The translations under genes and the position numbers were made by a program. From the NCBI GenBank assembly GCA_046758845.1, contig JBHIBA010000134.1, positions 1 to 11,729 of the forward strand: a DNA stretch of 11,729 nt, given 5' to 3'. Numbering within the stretch: position 1 is the stretch's first letter; each line of letters starts with the position of its first letter. This DNA is from JBHIBA01 sp046758845 (GTDB taxonomy: Bacteria > UBA8248 > JACPRG01 > G963555815). The notes under the pieces are model-generated. The model had not been told where the DNA came from. It made no database searches and worked only from the letters and a program-made list of their open reading frames with translations. Below, piece after piece: positions 1-5,067 of this stretch.

Positions 1-57
1 CGCCTCGACCGCTACATCACCAGCCCCTACGCCGGAATGACCTTCTGGCTGGAGTGA
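1..57 (+). CDS. C-terminal end of an unidentified protein (partial)
   Basis: The window opens inside a reading frame that gives RLDRYITSPYAGMTFWLE and then a TGA stop. Only 18 residues are visible, which is too little for family assignment and I do not recognise them. The frame is credible because it starts at base 1 without a stop, uses GC-rich codons like the neighbours, and is followed at once by non-coding, hairpin-rich DNA. The gene could equally be a chance open frame. The preceding sequence would decide. Confidence 0.55.
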   Translation, partial: RLDRYITSPYAGMTFWLE

Positions 58-126
58 AGCTCCGACAATTCAGGGGGGCCTTCCGTCCCCCTCGCTCGGG
101 ACAGGCTTTGAAAGCCGGCCCTTATT

Positions 127-159
127 GCGGGGGGCGCTTTTTGGAAGGCGCCCCCCCGC
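127..159. repeat. GC-rich hairpin carrying the G-run/T-run repeat core
   Basis: Arms 127-137 (GCGGGGGGCGC) and 148-159 (GCGCCCCCCCGC) are inverted copies that differ by one C/G. The loop begins with TTTTT. The 18 bases at 127-144 are identical to those at 2423-2440 downstream of trpE, so this is one member of a dispersed repeat family rather than a one-off hairpin. Confidence 0.75.
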
Positions 160-185
160 ACCCCCCAGCAAAACTTTCTATTCGT

Positions 186-221
186 GAAAGAGGGTAGCAC
201 CTGACGGCGCAACCCTCTTTC
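186..221. repeat. Long hairpin, 14 of 16 pairs with TGAC loop
   Basis: GAAAGAGGGT (186-195) and ACCCTCTTTC (212-221) form ten perfect pairs. Pairing continues inward through 196-201 against 206-211 with two mismatches, leaving the tetraloop TGAC at 202-205. The element is followed by GCAAAAAAC, which is not a convincing terminator tail on the plus strand. Its function is unknown. Confidence 0.75.
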
Positions 222-237
222 GCAAAAAACTGGCCCG

Positions 238-284
238 TTGCCCGAATGCGGGAGCCTTGTGCAGCAAGGCGCGCATTCGGGCAA
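238..284. repeat. Very stable two-part hairpin, 13 + 6 bp
   Basis: TTGCCCGAATGCG (238-250) pairs perfectly with CGCATTCGGGCAA (272-284). Inside it GCCTTG (254-259) pairs with CAAGGC (265-270) around a TGCAG loop, with a small asymmetric internal loop between the two stems. This gives 19 pairs in 47 bases. There is no adjacent T-run, so it is not a standard terminator. It may be a structured RNA end, a protein-binding palindrome or a repeat unit. Confidence 0.8.
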
Positions 285-348
285 AGACAGGAGCCGTCGC
301 CAGGCCCCAGACAACCGGCCCAGCCAAACGCGCTGCCGCCCCCCGGCA

Positions 349-386
349 GGCCCGGCCATTAGGGTCATCGACCCGCATGCCGGGCC
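349..386. repeat. Compound hairpin with GGGTC-atc-GACCC core
   Basis: The outer arms are 349-359 (GGCCCGGCCAT) and 377-386 (ATGCCGGGCC), complementary with one bulged C. A nested GGGTC (362-366) and GACCC (370-374) pair around ATC. The core belongs to a palindrome type that recurs at 750-766, 8936-8950 and, degenerate, at 9589-9604. Confidence 0.7.
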
Positions 387-408
387 GTCAAAAGTTTTCC
401 GGGGGGTC

Positions 409-443
409 CCCAGGGGGGCGGTTTACAAAAAGCGCCCCCTGGG
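409..443. repeat. Hairpin carrying an inverted copy of the repeat core
   Basis: CCCAGGGGGGCG (409-420) and CGCCCCCTGGG (433-443) are inverted copies differing by one G in the run, with loop GTTTACAAAAAG. Read on the minus strand, 426-439 is GGGGGCGCTTTTTG, the same core as at 129-143 and 2426-2439. Confidence 0.7.
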
Positions 444-520
444 AAATCCGGTCGGCTTTCAAAAAGACCCCCCTGGGATAAATCCATGGGCCTTTCAAAA
501 AACGCCCCACAGGCGGGCTG
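426..520. repeat. Three degenerate direct repeats with ~35-bp period
   Basis: CAAAAAG followed by a C-run and usually CTGGGA recurs with starts near 426, 460 and 496, a period of 34 to 36 bases. Each copy is imperfect. The last ends two bases before the trp -35 box. A related copy lies at 3569-3589. This is not a CRISPR: the copies diverge, there are only three, and the intervening sequence is not a uniform spacer. Confidence 0.6.
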
Positions 521-521
521 G

Positions 522-550
522 TTGACAGGGCTGTGTCTTACCCGTTAAGT
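522..550 (+). promoter_or_regulatory. Probable trp leader promoter
   Basis: A perfect -35 hexamer TTGACA (522-527) is followed, 17 bases later, by a weak -10 TTAAGT (545-550). TAAGTT one base further is an alternative. Transcription would start near 557, just upstream of the Shine-Dalgarno sequence of the leader peptide. The support is mostly the exact -35 box and its placement before a complete attenuator. The -10 matches consensus at only three of six positions. Confidence 0.55.
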
Positions 551-584
551 TTTAGGCTGTTGGCTTTCGAAGGAGGCTTCTCTG

Positions 585-647
585 TTGCTCTGGTTCACGG
601 GCGCTCGGAATTGGTGGTGGCGTAAGGGGGATGAGGTGCGCCCGTAG
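585..647 (+). CDS. trpL: trp operon leader peptide (TrpL-like), TTG start
   Basis: A 20-residue frame reads MLWFTGARNWWWRKGDEVRP and stops at TAG 645-647. It has Trp at residue 3 and three consecutive Trp codons at 612-620 (residues 10-12), which is far beyond chance in a short peptide. The Shine-Dalgarno AAGGAGG (570-576) lies eight bases before the TTG start. No ATG or GTG is available in frame. The known role of such peptides is regulatory: the translating ribosome senses charged tRNA-Trp. The frame lies between a promoter and a rho-independent terminator upstream of trpE, and its stop codon sits inside leader RNA segment 2. All of this fits classical attenuation. The peptide is far too short to be called by ordinary gene finders. 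The main uncertainty is the non-ATG start. Confidence 0.82.
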   Translation: MLWFTGARNWWWRKGDEVRP

Positions 648-708
648 GCTGAAGACACGTTTGGAAAGAATCAAAGGCCGCGGGCAATGAGCCTCGCGGC
701 CTTTTTTT
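597..708 (+). promoter_or_regulatory. trp attenuator: alternative RNA segments 1 to 4
   Basis: Segment 1 ACGGGCGC (597-604) is the exact complement of segment 2 GCGCCCGT (638-645). Segment 2, extended to 640-650, can instead pair with segment 3 (676-685) through about ten pairs with one bulged A and two G-U pairs. Segment 3 overlaps the left terminator arm (673-682), so the 2:3 and 3:4 pairings exclude each other. A ribosome stalled at the Trp codons 612-620 would cover segment 1 and leave segment 2 free, giving antitermination. A ribosome that reaches the stop at 645 would cover segment 2 and let the terminator form. The pairings are seen in the sequence; the switching behaviour is inferred from the known mechanism. 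Confidence 0.82.
673..708 (+). terminator. Rho-independent terminator of the trp attenuator
   Basis: AAAGGCCGCG (673-682) and CGCGGCCTTT (695-704) form ten perfect pairs. GGC (683-685) and GCC (691-693) can add three more pairs. A run of seven T ends at 708. It lies 26 bases after the leader peptide stop and 166 bases before trpE. Confidence 0.92.
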
Positions 709-749
709 GGGGCCTTGCCCCCGAGATCGACGGTTTTGTCGTTCTGACT

Positions 750-766
750 GAGGGTCATTAACCCTC
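750..766. repeat. GAGGGT-catta-ACCCTC palindrome upstream of trpE
   Basis: Arms GAGGGT (750-755) and ACCCTC (761-766) flank CATTA. It sits between the attenuator terminator and the trpE start. The same general pattern GGGTCAT-N-ACCC recurs at 361-374 and 8936-8950, with a degenerate copy at 9589-9604, all outside genes. It could be an operator or part of a repeat family; nothing in the sequence decides. Confidence 0.6.
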
Positions 767-874
767 GCGAAGAATCTCCGAGGCGTGCCGGGCGAAGAGA
801 GAAGAGATCCTTCACTGCGCTTTCAGAGATGACAACGCAAGCGGCGCGGCAGTGAGACTTTAGACGAGGGAACC

Positions 875-2410
875 ATGTACACCCCGACGTTCGAGGAATT
901 CCGCAAGAAAGCCCGGCAGGGAAACCTGATCCCTGTCTATCGGGAGATCCTGGCCGACCTGGAAACCCCGGTCTCGGCCTTCCTGAAGATCGCCGAGGGG
1001 GACAACGCCTTTCTCCTGGAGAGCGTGGAAGGCGGAGAGAAATGGGCCCGGTACTGCTTCCTGGGCGCCGATCCGTCCGTCCTGTTGCGGATCAAGGGCA
1101 GGCGGATCACCGTCGAGCGAAACGGCGCATCTGAGACCTGGGAAACGGAGGAAGACCCTGTGGAGGCCCTCAATGCCTTGATGGCGGAGTACCGACCGGT
1201 CCCCGTGGAGGGCCTGCCCCGCTTCTCCGGGGGCGCGGTGGGCTATCTGTCCTACGACATGGTGCGGTTCTTCGAACGGCTGCCGGAAACATCCACAGAC
1301 GACCTCGGCCTGCCCGACGCCCAGTTCATGATCACCGACGCCCTTCTGGTGTTCGACAACGTGGCGCAAAAGATCAAGGTGGTCGCCAACGTCCATGTCA
1401 AAGACAATGACGGCGTAGCGCTCAGGTCCGGCTACGACGACGCCGTTGCCCGCATCGAAGGGATCATCGGGCGCCTGAACCGCCCCCTATTCGGCGGATC
1501 CAGCAGATCCGGCAAATTCGGCGCGGGGATATCCGCCGAGGAGTCATTCCCCAAACCTGCCGCCGCGATTCCCCAATGGACATCGAATTTCAAGGAAAGG
1601 GCCTCGTTTGAGGCGGCCGTGGCCGAGGCGCGCGAAAAGGTCCTGGCGGGAGAGGTCATCCAGGTGGTCTTGGCGCAACGGCTCAGCGTGCCCATTTCCG
1701 CCGATCCCTTCGACGTGTACCGGGCGCTGCGTACCCTGAACCCTTCGCCTTACATGTTCTTCCTGAAGTTCGGCGACCTGAAGCTCGTCGGGTCGTCCCC
1801 GGAGGTCCTCGTCCGGCTGGAGGGAGACCGGGTGGAGGTGCGCCCCATCGCCGGCACCCGCAGGCGGGGGATCACCGAAGAGGAAGACCAGGAACTGGAA
1901 AAAGACCTCCTCTCGGACGAGAAAGAGCGCGCCGAGCACATCATGCTGGTGGACCTGGGACGCAACGATGTGGGACGCATCGCCCACCGGGGCACGGTGG
2001 AGGTGAACGAGCTGATGGTCGTCGAGCGGTACTCCCACGTCATGCACATCGTGAGCAACGTCCGGGGCCGACTCGCCGGGGGCCAGGACGCTTACGACGT
2101 CCTGAGGGCCTGCTTCCCCGCGGGGACGGTGTCCGGCGCGCCCAAGGTCCGCGCCATGGAGATCATCGAGGAGCTGGAGCCCACACGGCGCGGACCCTAC
2201 GCGGGAGCGGTGGGGTATTTCTCGTTCTCGGGGAACATGGACACCTGCATCACCATCCGGACCCTCGTTATCCAAGACGGGGAGGCCTACCTGGGGGTGG
2301 GAGCGGGCATCGTGGCGGACTCGGTTCCCGAACGGGAATACGAGGAGACGATGAACAAGGGCCGGGCCCTCATCCGGGCGGTGGAATTGGCGGTGCAGGG
2401 ATTGGGGTAA
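875..2410 (+). CDS. trpE: Anthranilate synthase component I
   Basis: The 511-residue product is the chorismate-using subunit that forms anthranilate, the first step of tryptophan synthesis, normally with a TrpG glutamine amidotransferase. Visible landmarks are LLES at 47-50 (the Trp feedback-binding region), NPSPYMFF at 289-296, GSSPE at 306-310, PIAGTRRRG at 324-332, DLGRNDVGR at 360-368, ERYSHVMH at 384-391, PAGTVSGAPK at 415-424 and GAGIVADS at 476-483. Length and motif order match full-length TrpE. PabB is a less likely reading: LLES, NPSPYM and the Trp-codon attenuator in front all favour TrpE. The ATG at 875 has GAGGG four bases upstream. The gene is alone: no trpG, trpD or other trp gene follows, and the next gene is on the opposite strand. 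Regulation is by the attenuator described, plus probable feedback inhibition. Confidence 0.96.
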   Translation: MYTPTFEEFRKKARQGNLIPVYREILADLETPVSAFLKIAEGDNAFLLESVEGGEKWARYCFLGADPSVLLRIKGRRITVERNGASETWETEEDPVEALNALMAEYRPVPVEGLPRFSGGAVGYLSYDMVRFFERLPETSTDDLGLPDAQFMITDALLVFDNVAQKIKVVANVHVKDNDGVALRSGYDDAVARIEGIIGRLNRPLFGGSSRSGKFGAGISAEESFPKPAAAIPQWTSNFKERASFEAAVAEAREKVLAGEVIQVVLAQRLSVPISADPFDVYRALRTLNPSPYMFFLKFGDLKLVGSSPEVLVRLEGDRVEVRPIAGTRRRGITEEEDQELEKDLLSDEKERAEHIMLVDLGRNDVGRIAHRGTVEVNELMVVERYSHVMHIVSNVRGRLAGGQDAYDVLRACFPAGTVSGAPKVRAMEIIEELEPTRRGPYAGAVGYFSFSGNMDTCITIRTLVIQDGEAYLGVGAGIVADSVPEREYEETMNKGRALIRAVELAVQGLG

Positions 2411-2422
2411 ATAAGGAAAGTC

Positions 2423-2560
2423 GCGGGGGGCGCTTTTTGGGCACTTGCGTGCCGGCCGAACTGCGGTTGGAGGTAGGTGCGCTTAAGCCGGGCGTCTTTG
2501 GCGCACACCTTTCGAGGGATGATTAACCAGGCACGCCAGTGCCCAAAAAGCGTCCCCCGC
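2423..2560. repeat. 138-nt foldback with 31-bp near-perfect arms
   Basis: The left arm 2423-2453 and right arm 2530-2560 are inverted copies that match at 29 of 31 positions. The inner segment can pair further (AGGTG and GCGC blocks of 2475-2482 against the complement near 2509-2518, and GGTT against AACC). It lies exactly between the convergent stops of trpE and the BI-1 gene, so either transcript could end in or near it. The first 18 bases are identical to 127-144. There is no open reading frame for a transposase and no obvious target-site duplication at its ends. It resembles a small non-autonomous inverted-repeat element or a strong bidirectional transcript end. Confidence 0.85.
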
Positions 2561-2565
2561 AATTC

Positions 2566-3282
2566 TCAGCTCCTCCTCCCGAAGATCCGGAGCAGCAGGA
2601 GGAAGAGATTCACGAAGTCCAGGTACAGGATCAGCGCCCCGACCACCGAGGCCTTCGTGGCGGCGGCTTCATCGCCGAAGCCCTGGGCCCCCATCAGGGT
2701 GAGCCGCTGTGTGTCGTAGGCCGTCAGACCGACGAAGACGAACACGCCGATGTAGCTGATGGCCCAGTAAAGGGCCGGGCTTTGCAAGAAGAGGTTGACG
2801 ACGGAGGCGATGATGATCCCGATGAGGCCCATCATGAAGAAGCTTCCCCAGGAGGCCAGGTTCCGCTTCGTCGTGTAGGCCCACAGGCTGGTCCCAGCGA
2901 ACGTCCCCGCCGTGATGAAAAAGACCTGGGTGATCGAATTCGCCGTGTAGACCAGGAAGATGGACGACAGCGTCAGGCCCATGAGCAACGAGTAAATCAG
3001 GAACGTCCCCACGGCCCCTTGGACCGTCATCCTCTCGGCCCGGGCGCTCAGGCTGAAGACCAGGACGAGCTGGACGATGATCAGCCCGAAAAAGACGATC
3101 GGATTGCCGAAGATGAAGCGCTGCATCCCCGGCGAGACAACCACGACCCAGGCAGCAGCCCCCGTCACGCCGAGGCCCACCGTCATCCACCAGTAAACCC
3201 GGCGCAGGAAGGCCGCCGCCCGTTCCTGGGCGAGCGTCTGGGGCTGGGTTTGCGACAGGGTTTCAAACCTTTCACGAGCCAT
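2566..3282 (-). CDS. Bax inhibitor-1 / YccA family membrane protein
   Basis: The 238-residue product is a polytopic inner-membrane protein of the BI-1 (UPF0005) family, whose bacterial members include YetJ, a pH-sensitive calcium leak channel, and YccA, an FtsH modulator. About seven hydrophobic segments can be seen, near residues 30-50, 62-79, 89-112, 116-136, 144-164, 169-188 and 211-233. The late motifs GLTAYDTQRL (D190) and LYLDFVNLFLLLLRIFG (D222) hold the conserved aspartate pair that forms the pH sensor in YetJ. The soluble N-terminus (1-28) is Gln/Arg-rich. I chose the ATG at 3282 rather than the TTG three codons upstream because AAGGAGGAG (3292-3300) is spaced about nine to eleven bases from the ATG but only one or two from the TTG. 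It converges on trpE across the 138-nt foldback. The transported ion or partner is not shown by the sequence. Confidence 0.92.
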   Translation of the reverse strand: MARERFETLSQTQPQTLAQERAAAFLRRVYWWMTVGLGVTGAAAWVVVVSPGMQRFIFGNPIVFFGLIIVQLVLVFSLSARAERMTVQGAVGTFLIYSLLMGLTLSSIFLVYTANSITQVFFITAGTFAGTSLWAYTTKRNLASWGSFFMMGLIGIIIASVVNLFLQSPALYWAISYIGVFVFVGLTAYDTQRLTLMGAQGFGDEAAATKASVVGALILYLDFVNLFLLLLRIFGRRS

Positions 3283-3611
3283 CCTTTTCAACTCCTCCTT
3301 TCAACCGGTCCCGGCATCCGGCCGAAGCGGATAATTCCTCGCCCGTAGGCCTTCCTTGAGAGGCAAGGACACGAACATTCTTCCGAAACTTCAGTGAAAA
3401 ACCATCGCCCGATTCCGACGGGCCCCCCCGCGCATCTTGCGATCCAATATACGTCTGGGACCCCCTCCGTCCCATTAAAAATACCTAATGAACCCCCGAA
3501 CGCCGAGCCCCGAGTGGCGGGGTCTCCCCGGTCGTAAAGATTTTTCAGCGGGTCCAGGAGGACCGGTTTTTCAGAAAGGCCCTCTGGGGAAAAGCCCGCA
3601 CCTCACTCCAT
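3283..3611. other. Intergenic region upstream of the BI-1 gene
   Basis: No gene is supported in these 329 bases between two minus-strand genes. The half nearest the BI-1 gene should hold its promoter: a minus-strand TATATT (-10-like) lies near 3450-3455, but no matching -35 is clear. Further out, CCCCG (3508-3512) and CGGGG (3518-3522) form a small hairpin without a T-run, and 3569-3589 is a diverged copy of the repeat family seen at 426-520. No terminator with a T-run was found after the aldolase gene. Confidence 0.55.
3569..3589. repeat. Diverged copy of the TTTCAAAAAG-CCCC-CTGGGG repeat
   Basis: TTTCAGAAAGGCCCTCTGG at 3569-3587 matches the unit at 457-478 except for a few substitutions and one deleted C. 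It lies 22 bases beyond the stop of the aldolase-family gene. Confidence 0.5.
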
Positions 3612-4313
3612 TCACGAAACCCGTGAGGACCAGTAGGCCCAGGGATTTTCCCAGAACGAAGGGCGGTCCAGCGAAACGGCCATCGAGCTCTCGACCTGTT
3701 CGAGGGGAAGCGGCTGCGGCGTTCCCATCTGGCTTGCGGCGGCGAGCAGCCGCGCCGTGTGTTCCAAAGAGAGCATGACGGCCACCGCCAGCTCCAGGAA
3801 CTTTCCCGCCGTCGTGGCCCCGTGGTGCTTCAGCATCACGGCGGGGGCGCCGCCCATGACCTTGGCGATGTCCTCGCCCATCTGCTGGGATTCGATCTGT
3901 TCCGAGCTGGGGTAGACGGGGACCTTGGGGTGGAACACGGTCCCCCAATGGCCCACGGGAATGATGTCCCGCCCGGCGATGGTGCAGGCCACCGCCGTAA
4001 AGGGATGGGCGTGGACCACGGCCCCCACGTCGGGCCGGTGCTTGTAGATGCCGGTATGGATGAAGCGTTCGCCCGGCGGCTCGAGCTCGCCCTCCAAGTG
4101 GTTCCCTTCCAGGTCCATCACGCTCAGGTCTTGGGTCGTCGCGGTCTCGAAGACCCTCCCCACGTCGTGCAGGTGTCCCAGAATCAGGACGCGGTTTCCT
4201 TCGGGGAGCCTGACGCTGGCGTGGCCCAGGTTCATCTGCAGGACCCCGGCCGCCGCCATGATCTTGTGGGCCAGGATCAGTTTGTCTTTGAGTTCTTCAA
4301 TTCCGCTCGGCAT
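3612..4313 (-). CDS. Class II aldolase/adducin family protein
   Basis: The 233-residue product belongs to the zinc-dependent class II aldolase/adducin head fold shared by L-fuculose-phosphate aldolase, L-ribulose-5-phosphate 4-epimerase and methylthioribulose-phosphate dehydratase. The metal site is intact: VVHAHPF at 99-105 supplies H101 and H103, and KHHGATTAG at 162-170 supplies H164. E82 in PPGERFIH is the probable catalytic acid. GHASVRL at 30-36 corresponds to the phosphate/substrate-binding GNxS region, with His replacing the usual Asn. Substrate cannot be told from the sequence, and no sugar kinase or isomerase neighbours are present. AAGGAG lies five to seven bases before the ATG. 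The Lrp-like gene is 110 bases upstream on the same strand, with two hairpins between them, so co-transcription is possible but not certain. Confidence 0.9.
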   Translation of the reverse strand: MPSGIEELKDKLILAHKIMAAAGVLQMNLGHASVRLPEGNRVLILGHLHDVGRVFETATTQDLSVMDLEGNHLEGELEPPGERFIHTGIYKHRPDVGAVVHAHPFTAVACTIAGRDIIPVGHWGTVFHPKVPVYPSSEQIESQQMGEDIAKVMGGAPAVMLKHHGATTAGKFLELAVAVMLSLEHTARLLAAASQMGTPQPLPLEQVESSMAVSLDRPSFWENPWAYWSSRVS

Positions 4314-4337
4314 GGTGTCTCCTTATGCGCTCCGGTA

Positions 4338-4361
4338 AGCGGGTCCCGGACGGGACCCGTT
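4338..4361. repeat. 10-bp hairpin between two minus-strand genes
   Basis: AGCGGGTCCC (4338-4347) pairs with GGGACCCGTT (4352-4361), with one G-U pair and a GGAC loop. It lies in the 110-base gap upstream of the aldolase-family gene. There is no T-run on either strand, so it is better read as an operator or RNA structure than as a terminator. Confidence 0.65.
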
Positions 4362-4392
4362 GATGAGATCGCGCCCCCCCCGAACGAGATCG

Positions 4393-4416
4393 TCCCGCAC
4401 TTGCCGAGGTGCGGCG
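4393..4416. repeat. Stem-loop just after the Lrp-like stop codon
   Basis: CCGCACTT (4395-4402) pairs with AGGTGCGG (4407-4414), one G-U pair, tetraloop GCCG. It begins about ten bases beyond the stop of the Lrp-like gene on the minus strand. No T-run follows, so at most it is an imperfect terminator or a 3'-end stabiliser. Confidence 0.5.
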
Positions 4417-4423
4417 GGGGAGG

Positions 4424-4663
4424 CTACTTGAACGCAGTGAAAGTCAGCAGCGTGTTGGTCTCCCGGATGGAGGAGATGGCGTGAATCTTCCTGGGGACAA
4501 TCTCGCCGAACTGGTCGTAGTGTTCCACCAGGATCTTGGCCAGTATGTCATAGGTGCCCGAGATGGAGTAGACCTCGGTCACCTCTTCGATTTCCATCAG
4601 GCGGCTGGCGACGCTCTCGACCGCCCCGACCTCCACCTTGATCAGCATATAGGCGACTCGCAT
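4424..4663 (-). CDS. Stand-alone Lrp/AsnC ligand-binding (RAM) domain protein
   Basis: The 79-residue product corresponds to only the C-terminal RAM (regulation of amino-acid metabolism) domain of Lrp/AsnC regulators. It has the usual beta-alpha-beta-beta-alpha-beta order, with YSISGTYDILAKI at 32-44 containing the G36/D39 turn that contributes to effector binding, and a terminal strand TNTLLTFTAF. There is no helix-turn-helix, so it is not itself a DNA-binding repressor. Known single-domain members form amino-acid-binding oligomers or modulate full-length Lrp proteins. The ATG at 4663 was chosen over an upstream in-frame start at 4720 because AAGGAG is spaced seven bases from it and the family begins here; the upstream extension is Arg/Ser-rich and unlike the domain. 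Effector and target are unknown. Confidence 0.9.
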   Translation of the reverse strand: MRVAYMLIKVEVGAVESVASRLMEIEEVTEVYSISGTYDILAKILVEHYDQFGEIVPRKIHAISSIRETNTLLTFTAFK

Positions 4664-4997
4664 AGCTTGACTCCTTACACTTCCTGCCGAACCGACGCGC
4701 CGCACCATGCGGCATGTCACCCCACCCCACCCGGCCTTGCATGATCGCGGACGCCGAAGGGACCCTGCCCCGGGGCGAACCTCGCCCGCGGGGCCGGCCC
4801 TCCGGGTCTCTGTGGGCAGAGGGTTGGCGTTCCCAAGGCACTTCGCCGGCCTTCGCGCGCATCCCCTTTTCTTGCAAAAATCGACACATCCCCACGAAGG
4901 CGCCCTTGAACTTTCTCCCTCTCCTTTTTATCATGGCATCGTGCGGCTTTGGAAAACAGGAGGCGGGCCTCTTTGGGGGTCCTACCCCTGGAGGGGA
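4664..4997. other. Divergent control region with two hairpins
   Basis: No gene is supported between the Lrp-like gene (minus) and the VanZ-like gene (plus). GCCGCA (4699-4704) and TGCGGC (4708-4713) form a 6-bp hairpin in the probable leader of the Lrp-like gene. GCCCC-GGGCGA (4767-4778) pairs with TCGCCC-GGGGC (4782-4794, GC bulged) around an ACC loop to give an 11-bp hairpin. A good plus-strand promoter lies at 4906-4934. I saw no clear minus-strand promoter and no recognisable riboswitch consensus. Confidence 0.6.
4906..4934 (+). promoter_or_regulatory. Probable promoter of the vanZ-dacB-recJ cluster
   Basis: TTGAAC (4906-4911) and TATCAT (4929-4934) are separated by exactly 17 bases. The -10 matches consensus at five of six positions and the -35 at four. 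Transcription would start near 4941, about 50 to 60 bases before the GGAGGGG at 4990-4996 that precedes the VanZ-like gene. Confidence 0.6.
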
Positions 4998-5067
4998 ATG
5001 AATCCTGACCTCGCCCTGTCACCCCCGGAAACCGCTTCGGGCGCGATGGTCCACGCTCATCCTCTAT

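Larger units (their letters stand above)
58..521. other. Gene-free stretch rich in inverted repeats
   Basis: No credible gene is seen in these 464 bases. Short open frames on both strands have low-complexity Arg/Pro/Gly-rich translations and no ribosome-binding site. Instead the stretch carries at least five separate inverted repeats (127-159, 186-221, 238-284, 349-386, 409-443) and three degenerate direct repeats (426-520), listed separately. It ends immediately before the trp promoter. The upstream part may act as the 3' end of the preceding gene's transcript, but none of these hairpins is followed by a clear T-run terminator. Confidence 0.7.

Noticed and set aside
426..520. CRISPR array
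   Set aside because: Only three units, diverged from each other, with no constant repeat or unique spacers and no cas genes.
750..766. TrpR operator upstream of trpE
   Set aside because: It does not resemble the CTAG-containing TrpR operator, lies downstream of the attenuator terminator, and the same motif occurs by unrelated genes.
875..2410. PabB (aminodeoxychorismate synthase) instead of TrpE
   Set aside because: LLES and NPSPYMFF motifs and the Trp-codon attenuator favour anthranilate synthase.
2423..2560. Insertion sequence with terminal inverted repeats
   Set aside because: Only 138 bases, no transposase frame, no evident target-site duplication. It is kept as a repeat/foldback only.
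4338..4361. Rho-independent terminator between the Lrp-like and aldolase genes
   Set aside because: The stem is good but no T-run follows on the minus strand.
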